A DNA stretch of 64,000 nucleotides, taken from NCBI GenBank assembly GCA_025517485.1, contig JAOPKB010000005.1, forward strand, positions 124,001 to 188,000, in the 5' to 3' direction. This DNA is from Natronoglomus mannanivorans (lineage in GTDB: Archaea; Halobacteriota; Halobacteria; Halobacteriales; Natrialbaceae). Below are positions 1 to 8,549 of the stretch, one piece after another. Each line of letters begins with the position of its first letter. Positions within the stretch are counted from its first letter, which is position 1. The notes beneath the pieces are model-generated. The model was not told the DNA's origin. It did no database searches and saw nothing but the letters and a program-made list of their open reading frames with translations. Made by a program: the position numbers and the translations under genes.

Positions 1-81
1 CATTTCGGGGCGTGCTGTGAATCGACCGTGGCAACCGAAGATAAACACTTGTATACCGGACGTGACCTAGCCTCGAGATAG

Positions 82-1023
82 ATGACGCGTACAGCGGAGA
101 AGATCGACGCCCTCGTTCGTGAGGACTCCTCGATGCTCGAGGCACTCGAGTCCATTCGGAGCGCTGCCGACGAGAACGGCGGCGAGGTCGAGTGGGCGGA
201 CGTCCGGGACGACCTCTCGAGTGGCCAGTGGGGTCGAATCATCGAGAAAGGGGTGCTGATCGACGGCGAAGAGGGCTTCAGGATCGACGACCGCGAGGCG
301 TTCGACGAGGCGCTCGATGGTGACGCCGACGAGACGCCCGACGTCGAAATCGACGAGGAAGCATCGAAGTGGTCCCAGTGGGACAAGATGGCAGGACTGG
401 CCTCCCTCCTCCTGATGGTCGGCTACTGGTTCGACTCGGTTCGAAGCCTCGTCGGGAGCACGATCGACATCGCGTTAGCGCCGTTGGACACCGCCCTGCC
501 GTTTTACGCGGTGATCCTCTCGGTCGCGATGCTCACCGGTCTCTACTCGACGCTCCTGCAGGCGAACCTGATGAACATGGACCGCATCGCCAAGTACCAA
601 GAACGGATGAAGGGGATGCAGGACAAGCGCAAGGACGTCCAAGAGCGCAAGAAAGAAGCGAAAGAACGCGGCGCAGACGAGGCCGAACTCGAGCGACTGG
701 ACAACGAAATGCAACGAGTTCAGGAAGAACAGATGGAGGCGATGGCCGACAATCTGGGAATGTTCAAAGAGCAGTTCAGACCGATGGTCTGGATCATGCT
801 CTTTACCATCCCGCTGTTCCTCTGGATGTACTGGAAGATTCGGGATGGGAACATCACTGGTATCGAAAACGAGGTCGTCATGCCGATCGCCGGCCAGATC
901 ACCTGGGATTACGGGATCATCGGACCGATGCAAGCGTGGATCGTCTGGTACTTCCTGTGCTCGATGGGTTTCACCCAGCTGCTCCGGAAGTCGATCAACA
1001 TCGACATGACGCCGACTGGCTGA
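82..1023 (+). CDS. DUF106/EMC3-family membrane protein (YidC-like insertase homologue)
   Basis: Predicted integral membrane protein of the archaeal DUF106 family, which belongs to the Oxi1/YidC/EMC3 insertase superfamily and is thought to help insert membrane proteins. The first ~90 residues are soluble and acidic, a haloarchaeal extension that may be a winged-helix-like domain. Hydrophobic segments follow at about 104-122 and 135-160, then a highly charged coiled coil at about 168-225 (many Lys/Glu/Arg), then two more segments near 235-255 and 285-305. This order (TM, TM, cytosolic coiled coil, TM, TM) is the family signature. The ATG at 82 lies about 27 nt after a TATA-like cttgtatacc, so it is probably leaderless. 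In many haloarchaea this gene sits between secY/adk and cmk; cmk does follow here. Confidence 0.93.
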   Translation: MTRTAEKIDALVREDSSMLEALESIRSAADENGGEVEWADVRDDLSSGQWGRIIEKGVLIDGEEGFRIDDREAFDEALDGDADETPDVEIDEEASKWSQWDKMAGLASLLLMVGYWFDSVRSLVGSTIDIALAPLDTALPFYAVILSVAMLTGLYSTLLQANLMNMDRIAKYQERMKGMQDKRKDVQERKKEAKERGADEAELERLDNEMQRVQEEQMEAMADNLGMFKEQFRPMVWIMLFTIPLFLWMYWKIRDGNITGIENEVVMPIAGQITWDYGIIGPMQAWIVWYFLCSMGFTQLLRKSINIDMTPTG

Positions 1024-1137
1024 TCGGATCGGTTCTGCCGGAAGCCCGATTCCAGCCTCGATTCTGACCCCGATTTTGGTCCAGTCCCCGTTCGACCGTT
1101 TCAAAACCCATTTTACCACCCGCCTCGACTCTCGAAT

Positions 1138-1716
1138 ATGCTCCTTACTGTCTCCGGCCCGCCTGGCAGCGGGAAGAGCACCACCGCGGCGTTGCTCGCC
1201 GATACCTTCGACCTCGAGCACGTCAGCGGTGGCGACATCTTTCGCCAGTTGGCCGACGAACGCGACTATACGCCACTCGAGTTCAACAAACTCGCCGAAG
1301 AGAACGAAGAGATCGACCGTGATCTCGACCGGCGACTGCGCGAGATCGCACGCGAACGCGACGATCTGGTCCTCGAGTCTCGCCTCGCGGGATGGCTCGC
1401 TGGCGAACACGCGGACTTCCGGTTCTGGCTCGACGCCCCGGCCAGCGTTCGCGGCGAGCGGATCGCCGACCGCGAGGACAAAGATCCCGACCGGGCGACC
1501 GAGGAGACTCGTGCCCGCGAGGCCAGCGAGGCCCAGCGGTATCAGGAGTACTACGGGATCGACATCGAGGACCTGAAGATCTACGACCTGTCGGTGAACA
1601 CCGCCCGCTGGGAACCCGACGCCGTCCTCGACATGCTCGTGACCGCCGTCGAGGAGTACGACGCGGCCGGTGACGAGGGCAAATATCCGGTCGACGACGT
1701 CGAGTACGACTTCTGA
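1138..1716 (+). CDS. cmk: (d)CMP kinase, archaeal cytidylate kinase
   Basis: Phosphorylates CMP/dCMP to the diphosphate in pyrimidine nucleotide metabolism. The protein is 192 aa, normal for the short archaeal form. It opens with a complete Walker A loop GPPGSGKST at residues 7-15, and the family motif ESRLAGW follows the acidic helical region. The ATG lies about 25 nt downstream of a TATA-like ccattttacc, so the gene probably has its own promoter. Its TGA shares one base with the ATG of the pseudouridine synthase gene, indicating translational coupling. A divergent paralogue lies at 22886-23446 but lacks the Walker lysine. Confidence 0.95.
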   Translation: MLLTVSGPPGSGKSTTAALLADTFDLEHVSGGDIFRQLADERDYTPLEFNKLAEENEEIDRDLDRRLREIARERDDLVLESRLAGWLAGEHADFRFWLDAPASVRGERIADREDKDPDRATEETRAREASEAQRYQEYYGIDIEDLKIYDLSVNTARWEPDAVLDMLVTAVEEYDAAGDEGKYPVDDVEYDF

Positions 1717-2621
1717 TGACGCTTCGCGGCCCACCGGCGGATCGATCACCCGCCGAACGCCTGACGTTCGGCGTCGTCAACCTCGACAAACCGCCCGGCC
1801 CCTCCTCGCATCAGGTCAGCGGCTGGATCCGCGACGCCGTCGCCGACACCCTCGAGACCGCAGGTGCAGAGGCCTCGATCGACAGGGCGGCCCACGCTGG
1901 TACACTCGATCCGAAAGTTACCGGCTGTCTGCCGATCATGCTCGGCGATGCGACCCGACTCGCGCCGGTCTTTCTGGAGGGAGGCAAGGAGTACGTCGCT
2001 GTCCTCGAGTGTCACGGACCTGTTCCCAGCGACGTCGAATCAGTCGTCGCGGAGTTCGAGGGACCGATCTACCAGAAGCCGCCCCGAAAGAGCGCCGTCT
2101 CGCGTCGCCTTCGCGTCCGCGAGATATACGAACTGGACGTCCTCGAGACGACCGACCGCCAGGTACTGCTTCGCATGCGCTGTGAGAGCGGTACCTACGT
2201 CCGAAAACTCTGTCACGATCTCGGACTCGCGCTCGGAACGGGTGCTCACATGGGTCACCTCCGGCGGACCGCGACGGACCCGTTCGACGATCGTACGCTC
2301 TACACCGCCCACGACTTCCTCGACGCGCTGGCGTTCTGGGCCGAGGACGGCGATCCAGAGCTCCTCTCAGAGGTCGTCGAACCGGCCGAACGCGCGCTCG
2401 AGCACATCCCGTCGGTGACGATCGCCGAGAGCGCCGCACGTGAGGTCGCCCACGGGGCACAGGTGTACGCACCCGGCGTCATCGCGGCCGACGACGTCGA
2501 CCGCGGGGCGCTGGTGGCCTGTTACACGCCAAACGACGCGGCGGTCTGTCTCGGGCGGCTGGTCGGCGACCCGGACGCGAGTGAGGGGACGGTCGTCGAA
2601 CTCGAGCGCGTGCTGGTCTGA
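1716..2621 (+). CDS. truB: RNA-guided pseudouridine synthase Cbf5 (TruB family)
   Basis: Catalytic subunit of archaeal H/ACA ribonucleoprotein, making pseudouridine in rRNA with guide RNAs, Nop10, Gar1 and L7Ae. The TruB catalytic motif HAGTLDP is at residues 60-66 with the nucleophilic Asp at 65; the KPPGPSSHQV and GTYVRKL motifs are also visible. The C-terminal ~75 residues (about 225-301) fit a PUA RNA-binding domain. Length 301 aa is typical. The ATG overlaps the stop of cmk by one base, so the two are one operon. Its partner Nop10 is encoded at 49260-49442 in this window. Confidence 0.94.
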   Translation: MTLRGPPADRSPAERLTFGVVNLDKPPGPSSHQVSGWIRDAVADTLETAGAEASIDRAAHAGTLDPKVTGCLPIMLGDATRLAPVFLEGGKEYVAVLECHGPVPSDVESVVAEFEGPIYQKPPRKSAVSRRLRVREIYELDVLETTDRQVLLRMRCESGTYVRKLCHDLGLALGTGAHMGHLRRTATDPFDDRTLYTAHDFLDALAFWAEDGDPELLSEVVEPAERALEHIPSVTIAESAAREVAHGAQVYAPGVIAADDVDRGALVACYTPNDAAVCLGRLVGDPDASEGTVVELERVLV

Positions 2622-2792
2622 GACCTGTTCTCGTGGTACGTCAGCGTCTCTCGCTGTTCGTGAATCGATATAACGATCGAATCGGAACGGAACCAAGACC
2701 GAAAGCGCTCGAAGCTCGGGGATCGAGTGCACACTGACACCGTTGTCTCGAGTTTCACACTGCTTTTCACCGCTCACGGTCTGTGTGCACAC

Positions 2793-3962
2793 ATGACAGA
2801 CGCACGGGTCGTCGGAATCGGCATGACCGAGTTCGGCGTCCACGACAGGCCACTCCCCGAACTGTTCGCCGACGCCGCGTTCGAGGCGTTCGACGACGCG
2901 GGGGTCGAGGGGGTCGACATCGACGCCTTCTACCTCGGGAACGCGATGGGCGGCCAGACCGAACGCGACACGCATCTGGCACCAACGCTGGCGACACACG
3001 TCGGGATCGCCGGTGTTCCGTGCCAGCGCTACGAGGATGCCTGTGCAACCTCCTCGAACGCGTTCAAACACGCCGTTCGGGCGGTCGAAGCGGGCGACCA
3101 CGACGTCGTCCTCGTCGGCGGGGTCGAACGCTGTACGCCCACGACGGGTCTCGATACGCCCGAGATGACGTCGATCTTCGCGAGTGCGGCCCACCGACAG
3201 TACGAACAGCCGACGGGGCTAACGTTTCCCGGCGTCTTCGGACTGCTCACCACGAGACACATGCACGAGTACGGAACCACCGAGGAGGAACTCGCCGCCG
3301 TCGCAGTGAAGAACCACCGCCACGGCACCCTGAACCCACGGGCGCAGTTCGGCAAGGAGATCACAGTCGAGGACGTCCTCGAGGGTCCCGTCGTCGCCTC
3401 GCCGTTTCGCCTGATGGACTGCTGTCCGTTCTCCGACGGTGCGGCGGCCGTCGTCGTCACCAACGACGAGATCGCGGGGACACTCGACGGCGATCCGGTC
3501 GGCGTCGCGGGCATCGGTCACGCGACGGATGTGATCCCGCTGGCCGACAAAGCCGATCTGACGGCGACCCAGTCGGCCCGCGACGCTGCGAGCCAGGCCT
3601 ACGAGGCCGCGGGGACCGGCCCCGACGACCTGGACGTCGTCGAGGTCCACGACTGCTTTACCGGCGCGGAGGTCCTCGCCATCGAGGCGCTCGACCTCGT
3701 CGAAGACGGTGAAGGTGGCCGCGCCGCTGTGGAAGGACTCACCGCACTCGAGGGTCGAATTCCCGTTAACCCGAGCGGCGGGTTGAAGGCGAAGGGCCAC
3801 CCGATCGGTGCGACGGGCGTCGCTCAACTGGTCGAACTGACCGAACAGCTCCGTGGCGACGCTGGCGACCGGCAAGTCGAGGGTGCCGAACGCGCACTCG
3901 CACACAATCTCGGTGGGGACGCCGCGACGACCGTCGTCACGATTCTGGAGGGTGCGACATGA
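2793..3962 (+). CDS. Thiolase-family protein (acetyl-CoA acetyltransferase-like, OB-fold-partnered type)
   Basis: 389-aa thiolase-superfamily protein. The nucleophilic Cys lies in the EDACATSSNA segment at about residue 84, and the conserved HDCFT and NPSGGLKAKGHPIGATG-type C-terminal motifs are present. In archaea such thiolases work with a small zinc-ribbon/OB-fold (DUF35) protein; in some lineages the pair with HMG-CoA synthase forms a complex of the mevalonate pathway, but this copy may serve other acyl-CoA chemistry. I chose ATG 2793 rather than the upstream in-frame start at 2727 because it begins MTDARVVGIG, matching the family, and sits ~27 nt after a TATA-like cttttcacc. The stop overlaps the next start by 4 nt. 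A second such pair lies at 24593-26213. Confidence 0.92.
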   Translation: MTDARVVGIGMTEFGVHDRPLPELFADAAFEAFDDAGVEGVDIDAFYLGNAMGGQTERDTHLAPTLATHVGIAGVPCQRYEDACATSSNAFKHAVRAVEAGDHDVVLVGGVERCTPTTGLDTPEMTSIFASAAHRQYEQPTGLTFPGVFGLLTTRHMHEYGTTEEELAAVAVKNHRHGTLNPRAQFGKEITVEDVLEGPVVASPFRLMDCCPFSDGAAAVVVTNDEIAGTLDGDPVGVAGIGHATDVIPLADKADLTATQSARDAASQAYEAAGTGPDDLDVVEVHDCFTGAEVLAIEALDLVEDGEGGRAAVEGLTALEGRIPVNPSGGLKAKGHPIGATGVAQLVELTEQLRGDAGDRQVEGAERALAHNLGGDAATTVVTILEGAT

Positions 3963-4336
3963 GCGCCGACGAGAGCCGAGCGAGCGCTCCCCTCAGCTAC
4001 GACGAGTGGGCGTCGGCGCTCGAGGACGGTGAGTTGCTGGGCCAGCGATGCACAGCGTGCGGCCACGAGACGGCCGCCCCGAAAGCCGCGTGTGGCCGCT
4101 GTGGATCGCGAGGTCTCGAGACCGTCTCGCTTCCCACCAAGGGCGTCGTCTACAGCGAGACGACGATCGCCGTCGCTCCGGCGGGATTCGACGGCGGCAG
4201 CTATCGCGTCGCTGTAATCGACCTCGGCGAGGCGCGTGTGCTGGCACGACTCGAGGGCGATGCGGGGATCGGCGATTCAGTCGAGTTCGTCGGTTCGCTC
4301 GAAGGCAGGGAGGAGCCAGCACCGCTGTTCGCCTGA
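3959..4336 (+). CDS. Zinc-ribbon OB-fold (DUF35) partner protein of the thiolase
   Basis: 125-aa two-domain protein. The N-terminal zinc ribbon has the CTACG and CGRCG cysteine pairs at about residues 32-50, followed by a beta-rich OB-fold with the usual GVVYSETTI start. Family members bind thiolases and are thought to channel CoA intermediates between thiolase and a second enzyme. The ATG overlaps the thiolase stop in an ATGA arrangement, so the two proteins are probably made in equal amounts. Substrate cannot be read from the sequence. Confidence 0.9.
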   Translation: MSADESRASAPLSYDEWASALEDGELLGQRCTACGHETAAPKAACGRCGSRGLETVSLPTKGVVYSETTIAVAPAGFDGGSYRVAVIDLGEARVLARLEGDAGIGDSVEFVGSLEGREEPAPLFA

Positions 4337-4416
4337 CTCGTGTGCCTATCGTCGCCAGTCGCCAGCGACTCGAGGCCGTGACGGGGACGAGGGATTTCCG
4401 CGAAACCGAAACGACA

Positions 4417-4426
4417 CCCTTAAACC
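4417..4426 (+). promoter_or_regulatory. TATA-box-like element of tRNA-Pro
   Basis: The sequence cccttaaacc is centred about 29 nt before the first base of tRNA-Pro, the normal archaeal distance for a leaderless transcript. Confidence 0.5.
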
Positions 4427-4450
4427 GAATACACCCTTCGAATTTCGTAC

Positions 4451-4521
4451 GGGACCGTGGGGTAGTGGTATCCTCTGCGGATGGGGTCCGTAGGACCCGA
4501 GTTCGACTCTCGGCGGTCCCA
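4451..4521 (+). tRNA. tRNA-Pro (anticodon GGG)
   Basis: The 71-nt sequence folds as a tRNA. The 7-bp acceptor stem is GGGACCG with CGGTCCC, the T arm is CCGAG-TTCGACT-CTCGG, and the anticodon stem TGCGG/CCGTA encloses the loop ATGGGGT, placing GGG at positions 34-36. The discriminator base is A and CCA is not encoded. The variable loop is 4 nt and the D stem is weak (one wobble, one mismatch). The isotype follows from the anticodon reading. Confidence 0.93.
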
Positions 4522-4757
4522 CTCCGAATTCTCTAAGTGTTCAACTGTGAGACTCTCGACCCCCTGAGGCTCCCGAAAATCCAGATGTCGCCTTTGAGAT
4601 ATTACCACGCAGTCAACAGTATATTCGGGGGGTAGTCGGCGTGACGGGTGCGTCTTGGCCGTCGGCCGGGCGCAGATCAACGTACCGCAGCGGTCGTGAG
4701 GTCCGGATCCAATACGCACTCCTCGAGCGGGTCGAAAGATAACTGAGAGAAACGCGA

Positions 4758-4916
4758 CTACGACTCGTCACCGGATTCTTGTGCTTCCCACTCGGAGGCG
4801 ATCTGCTTGGCCAATTCGCGTGGCCTGTGTTCGTAGACCAGGTGGTGTTCGAGCTCTTCGCCGGGGTCCATCGTCTCGTTGCACACCGGGCAGTAGACTG
4901 GTGACTTGGTGGCCAT
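4758..4916 (-). CDS. Small zinc-finger protein (52 aa)
   Basis: Short ORF read from ATG 4916 to TAG 4758, encoding 52 residues. Cys9 and Cys12 (YCPVCNETM) followed by a His cluster (LEHHLVYEH, His24, His25, His30) form a C2H2-like zinc finger; the tail is acidic. The composition and the CPVC motif support a real gene despite the size. Haloarchaea encode many such zinc microproteins, and deletion studies in Haloferax give several of them regulatory phenotypes, but no function can be assigned to this one. It stands alone between tRNA-Pro and the HalOD1 gene. Confidence 0.75.
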   Translation of the reverse strand: MATKSPVYCPVCNETMDPGEELEHHLVYEHRPRELAKQIASEWEAQESGDES

Positions 4917-5112
4917 ACCGAGTATACGCGAGTACGGTGGAAATAGGTCCCGCAGAACCGTCGCTCTCGAAATCGGGACTCGAGCGAAAGTCCCGTCCGA
5001 CGGTGAACCGGCTCCCCCAATACGGTGTCTCGCGGGTGGCTGTCAGACGGATAGCTGACGCCCGTCTTTCGGATTCCCAACACTTTTGTGCGAGTCCGTG
5101 ACACGACCGTCC

Positions 5113-5403
5113 ATGCCGGAGAGAGAATCAGTGAGTCATCGTGTTGCCCAGAAAGTCGCGACGCTGGAGGATACCGACCCGACAGCACTCGACCCACCGC
5201 TTCACGCTGTCGTCGATACCGAAGCGCTCGATGGACTGTTCCGTTCGTCGGACCGCGACGAGACCGACAGCCGTGGAACGGTCGCATTCGACTACCGTGG
5301 ATATACGGTTCGCGTCGACAGTTCTGGAGCCGTTCGTGTCTCCGAGTCGACTCCCACGGCCGAAACGAAAAAGCAGCCGGCCACGAATTCGATGGCCGAC
5401 TGA
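5113..5403 (+). CDS. HalOD1 (halobacterial output domain 1) protein
   Basis: 96-aa protein that is essentially one HalOD1 domain. The segment ALDPPLHAVVDTEALDGLF followed by a short beta-rich FDYRGYTVRVDSSGAVRV is the family pattern. HalOD1 occurs alone or fused to sensor domains in haloarchaeal signalling proteins; its ligand or partner is unknown. ATG 5113 is preferred over the upstream in-frame start at 5086 because it begins MPERES next to the domain and is 4-5 nt after ccgt. It is a single-gene unit, with no sensor kinase or receiver adjacent. Confidence 0.85.
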   Translation: MPERESVSHRVAQKVATLEDTDPTALDPPLHAVVDTEALDGLFRSSDRDETDSRGTVAFDYRGYTVRVDSSGAVRVSESTPTAETKKQPATNSMAD

Positions 5404-5643
5404 TCGTATCTGGTTCGAGAGACCCTGACTCATCGGGGAGCGATCGCGCGAGGGAATCAGTCTGGATTCGTGAGGGGTGGGTCGTCGGTGGTGAGTCGTG
5501 TCTGACGACGAGGAGACCTTTACAGGAATCGACTCGAGTGTGACAGTCGAGCGACCACCGAACCGACAGATCACCGTCCTCGCTGGCCCAACTGGTGTCG
5601 GCCAGTAGATATTTACCTCGTCGAGAGCCAGCAATAGATTGAC

Positions 5644-5811
5644 ATGGTGGTGAGTAACAGGGATCGGTGCGAGAAAGAGATGGAGAGACTCGTCGAGGAA
5701 TTTCTACAACAAGACGCCGTATCGCCCGACGTCGAGCGGCGAGTAGAGCAGTATCGGGCGGACGAGAATATCAGCCACGCGTTGGAGTTGATCCTCGAGG
5801 AGTGCAGGTAG
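5644..5811 (+). CDS. Small hypothetical protein (55 aa)
   Basis: ORF from ATG 5644 to TAG 5809-5811 encoding 55 residues rich in Glu, Arg and Gln, predicted to be two helices (RCEKEMERLVEEF and SPDVERRVEQY). A TATA-like gatatttacc lies about 27 nt upstream, which supports transcription and a leaderless start. No recognised family. The third-base GC is high as in its neighbours. Function unknown. Confidence 0.6.
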   Translation: MVVSNRDRCEKEMERLVEEFLQQDAVSPDVERRVEQYRADENISHALELILEECR

Positions 5812-5917
5812 CGGTGATCTCGATTCGAGTTCGGACGGTCCGTCCAGCCGAGGATCGTACTGACCGTCGATCGACGTCCGATCGCACGACTCCTGGGTAA
5901 TCTATGTGTAACCGGTT

Positions 5918-6079
5918 TCAGTTGTTGCCGTAGCTCGAGTCGGAGTTTTTCGTCTCAGCGATCGAATAGGCTTTCAATTGCATGAAATAACCGCTCAGAA
6001 GTGCGACGACGAAGAAGACGACGATCGCTGTAATCGCGATCCACACCGGGTCCAGTGGAATCACACTAACGGGATCCAT
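5918..6079 (-). CDS. Small single-span membrane protein (53 aa)
   Basis: ORF from ATG 6079 to TGA 5918. The 53-aa product has one strong hydrophobic segment at about residues 12-33 (WIAITAIVVFFVVALLS) and a polar C-terminal tail ending in SSYGNN. A T-rich TATA-like element (revcomp of ctaaaaaagg, 6107-6116) lies ~30 nt upstream. No homologue or function recognised; it could be a regulator or subunit of a membrane complex. Confidence 0.65.
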   Translation of the reverse strand: MDPVSVIPLDPVWIAITAIVVFFVVALLSGYFMQLKAYSIAETKNSDSSYGNN

Positions 6080-6226
6080 ATATACCTAATCATTGTACAT
6101 AACAGACTAAAAAAGGTCGGCTGGACATCTCATCACATTATAAGCCGGGCAGATAACTGGCCCGACCCAGTCGTCATTTGTGGTCCCTCGTCGAGGAAAG
6201 AAGGACTCGAACTGTAGTTAACGGAG

Positions 6227-6235
6227 TTTTATAAA
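6227..6235 (+). promoter_or_regulatory. TATA box of the 41-aa zinc-ribbon gene
   Basis: The run ttttataaa is centred 27 nt before ATG 6258, so the transcript is probably nearly leaderless. It is one of the clearest archaeal TATA boxes in the window. Confidence 0.6.
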
Positions 6236-6257
6236 CCAGTACAACTAATGTCGTAGT

Positions 6258-6383
6258 ATGCCCACCGTGACTGCCTGCCGAAAGTGCGGTTCGGAGAACA
6301 TCGGCCTCGGAAAGCGATCCCGCGACTTCGCCTGTGACGACTGCAACTGGACGGCCACCTACGAAGGCCTCATGGAAATGTAG
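6258..6383 (+). CDS. Small CxxC-CxxC zinc-ribbon protein (41 aa)
   Basis: ORF from ATG 6258 to TAG 6383 encoding 41 residues. Cys7/Cys10 (ACRKCGS) and Cys26/Cys29 (FACDDCNW) form a treble-clef or zinc-ribbon pair spaced by 15 residues. A strong TATA box precedes it. Its pattern resembles transcription-factor-type zinc ribbons, but no larger domain is present. Function unknown; nucleic acid or protein binding is an inference from the fold. Confidence 0.75.
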   Translation: MPTVTACRKCGSENIGLGKRSRDFACDDCNWTATYEGLMEM

Positions 6384-6577
6384 CCGCGGACGAGCCGTCC
6401 AGTTAGTCGATAGCGTAATTCACTCGAGACCGATACAAAAACCTGCACCCGGCATCCGAAACTGACCGGACTGTGGGGTCCCCGCATTTTGTCGTCGCCG
6501 TGCCTGCTATCGTGAGCCGTCGGTCACCGCGGCGACGGCATCACTGAACTTATCCTCGAGGACGCCCGATCTGGAGT

Positions 6578-7393
6578 ATGACGGCCGTTTTAGCCGGAAT
6601 CGGTGCCGACAGTACGAACGTCGGTGCGCTCGCACCGCTGTACGACGACGGGCGGTTCGAGTACGTTCCGATCCCGGAGAAGACCCGCGACACGCGCGAG
6701 ACGGCGACACTGGGATCGTGGCCGCTCCGACACGGGGAGGGCGTCGCGGCGGATCTGACGACACGGATCCGGCCGCGGCCGGGTGACGACGAACTGGGGA
6801 CGGTGACCGGCACGGCACTCGAGTCCTGGCCGCTTCACCGTGATCCGAACTTCGAGGCGCTCACCTACGGCGAGCATCGGCCGGGCTACGTGCGAGCGTT
6901 GCGCTCGCTCGAGCCCGGTGACGCCGTGGGTTTCTACGCGGGGTTGCGACGACCGACCGGAGATCGTGCCCACCGATACCTGATCGGGTACTTTACGGTG
7001 GAAGCAGTCGTCGAACTCACGCCAGCGATGGACGTCGAGGAGCGCGAACGGGTTCTCGAAACGTATTCGACGAACGCACACGCGAAGCGGGCACGTGAGG
7101 GGGAACTGTACCACGCCGAAAAGTCGGTCGTGATCGTCGACGGCCGTGCGCCGGGCGGATTGTTCGAGCGGGATCCGATTCGGCTCAGCGACTACTACGT
7201 CAAGGAGGGAAACCAGCGGGCGCAGTACTACCTTCGGGAGTCGATCGCCGAGGCGTTCTCGGTCGTGGCGGGTGGAGCGAACATGATGTACAAGCCGGCC
7301 TACGAGTGTGCGCTTTCGGGAGCGGCCTTTCGAGACCTCGTCGAGAACACCGATCGGCGGACGATCGGGACCGATAGCGAACACGGAGACTGA
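6578..7393 (+). CDS. Nmad3-like putative nucleotide-modification protein
   Basis: 271-aa protein that I recognise as the haloarchaeal Nmad3 (nucleotide modification associated domain 3) type. It has the N-terminal pattern AGIGADSTN...APLYDDGRFEYVPIPE, the central HRYLIGYFTVE strand, and a C-terminal RAQYYLRESI. Nmad domains were defined by their association with DNA base-modification operons in phages and prokaryotes, with no assay for this one that I know of. ATG 6578 is about 28 nt after a TATA-like aacttatcc. No methyltransferase, DNA glycosylase or phage gene is adjacent, so this is a stand-alone copy. The family name rests on recollection, not a search. Confidence 0.7.
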   Translation: MTAVLAGIGADSTNVGALAPLYDDGRFEYVPIPEKTRDTRETATLGSWPLRHGEGVAADLTTRIRPRPGDDELGTVTGTALESWPLHRDPNFEALTYGEHRPGYVRALRSLEPGDAVGFYAGLRRPTGDRAHRYLIGYFTVEAVVELTPAMDVEERERVLETYSTNAHAKRAREGELYHAEKSVVIVDGRAPGGLFERDPIRLSDYYVKEGNQRAQYYLRESIAEAFSVVAGGANMMYKPAYECALSGAAFRDLVENTDRRTIGTDSEHGD

Positions 7394-7589
7394 CGCGACG
7401 AACACGGAATCGGACTCTCGTCACCCCATTAGAACGACGCAGATCAGGAGCACAGTCTCCAGTCGATCGACTGAGTCCGCGGATCGAAATGGTCGATACT
7501 GTTACCTTCTCGGAGCGAGGTGCTATCGACAATGCAGAGACAGCGAGGGAGACCGTCGTCACCACGGCCGGCCAGCGGGTGAGCGATCC

Positions 7590-7832
7590 ATGTTCGGCGT
7601 CCAGACACCCACGAAGACACACCTCTACTACATCGTCGGCTACGGGTTGCGACTCTACATTACGTGCCTGACCGTCGCCGGCGTCTACAGCCTCCTGTGG
7701 GTTCTAGAGCTCGCCGGCTATCTCAACGAGACCACGATCGCGGCGATCTGGCTCGCGATCGCCGCGATGGGGACCGTCTTCCTCGTGTTACTGATACCGC
7801 TTTTTTACTCGAGTCGGTCGGACCGACGATAG
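7590..7832 (+). CDS. Small two-span membrane protein (80 aa)
   Basis: From ATG 7590 the product is 80 aa with two hydrophobic segments, about residues 14-38 and 49-71 (AAIWLAIAAMGTVFLVLLIPLF), and a short basic C-terminus. The frame is open far upstream to 7308, but that part has shadow-like composition, so the short form is chosen. No family recognised; function unknown. Confidence 0.65.
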   Translation: MFGVQTPTKTHLYYIVGYGLRLYITCLTVAGVYSLLWVLELAGYLNETTIAAIWLAIAAMGTVFLVLLIPLFYSSRSDRR

Positions 7833-8014
7833 CCGAGGTGAGTCCCGTGAGAGAACTCCCAGCGCCGCGTCGCGACGACGTCCGAACGTCGTTCAGACTC
7901 GAAGGCAAAGCGCTGGGTGTCGCCGAACACACCACTTCCGAGAAAGCTCTCGATGTGATTCCGGTCGCCGTTGGACGACACCTGTGTGTCACTGTCTGTC
8001 GAATTATTGGACAT
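7805..8014 (-). CDS. Possible small hypothetical protein (69 aa), doubtful
   Basis: An ORF on the minus strand starting MSNNSTDSDTQ at 8014, after an AT-rich stretch (8030-8090) that could hold its promoter. It overlaps the end of the convergent small membrane-protein gene by 28 bp. The N-terminus is Ser/Asp-rich like many haloarchaeal proteins, but the C-terminal half is Arg-rich and may be non-coding. No family recognised. Kept only as a candidate. Confidence 0.28.
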   Translation of the reverse strand: MSNNSTDSDTQVSSNGDRNHIESFLGSGVFGDTQRFAFESERRSDVVATRRWEFSHGTHLGYRRSDRLE

Positions 8015-8125
8015 TCAATCCCTGTCTTAAGTAGTCCGTGAGAATACGACCCACTAACATACTAATTAATACCACATACATCCATATGCGAATCGCTTTT
8101 ACCGCCCGAACTCCGAGGTTCGGTT

Positions 8126-8317
8126 ATGAGCCCTCCACACTCGCCGACCGACGGCCGAAAGATGGTCCTTTACTGTCAGGAGTGCGGTCACGACAGTCCG
8201 ATCACCGGTGACTGGGACGAGTCCCGGCACGGTGACGAGGTCCAGTTTCGTTGCCCGGACTGCGGGCATCTCGTGACGCGTCGACCCTGCAAGGAGCCCA
8301 AACCGGTTCCACTCTGA
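8126..8317 (+). CDS. Small zinc-ribbon protein (63 aa)
   Basis: 63-aa product with paired cysteines CQECG (residues 17-21) and CPDCG (about 46-50), a further Cys near the end, and few hydrophobic residues: a small CPxCG-type zinc ribbon. ATG 8126 is ~28 nt downstream of a TATA-like gcttttacc; an alternative start is ATG 8162 (MVLYCQECG), which would still keep the finger. Function unknown; its position upstream of topA may be chance. Confidence 0.75.
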   Translation: MSPPHSPTDGRKMVLYCQECGHDSPITGDWDESRHGDEVQFRCPDCGHLVTRRPCKEPKPVPL

Positions 8318-8549
8318 GCATCGGCACAGTCCTGATTCTCGTTTCGTGTTTCGATTACCGATCACCGTTCGCCACTCGAACGGTTTTTCCGCACGGTCAC
8401 TGCCCTCAGAGTCAGTGACTCCGTCACGCGCTCGCGTCAGAGCGCGCGCACACCCGCGCCGTCCATCGATTCTGGGCGAAAGGGTTATCCGAGTAACCGG
8501 CGTAGCGAGCGACGATGATCGAGTCTCGAGTAGCGGGAGGTGAACCGCC

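Noticed and set aside
475-1749. 424-aa open frame on the minus strand
   Set aside because: Antisense to DUF106 and cmk, no motif; a GC-rich shadow frame.
5498-5608. 36-codon ORF (GTG start) ending LAGPTGVGQ
   Set aside because: P-loop-like ending is tempting but too short, with a weak start and no support from neighbours.
6140-6215. Possible tRNA-like sequence near gccgggcagataactggcccgac
   Set aside because: One stem can be drawn but there is no T arm, acceptor stem or anticodon arm.
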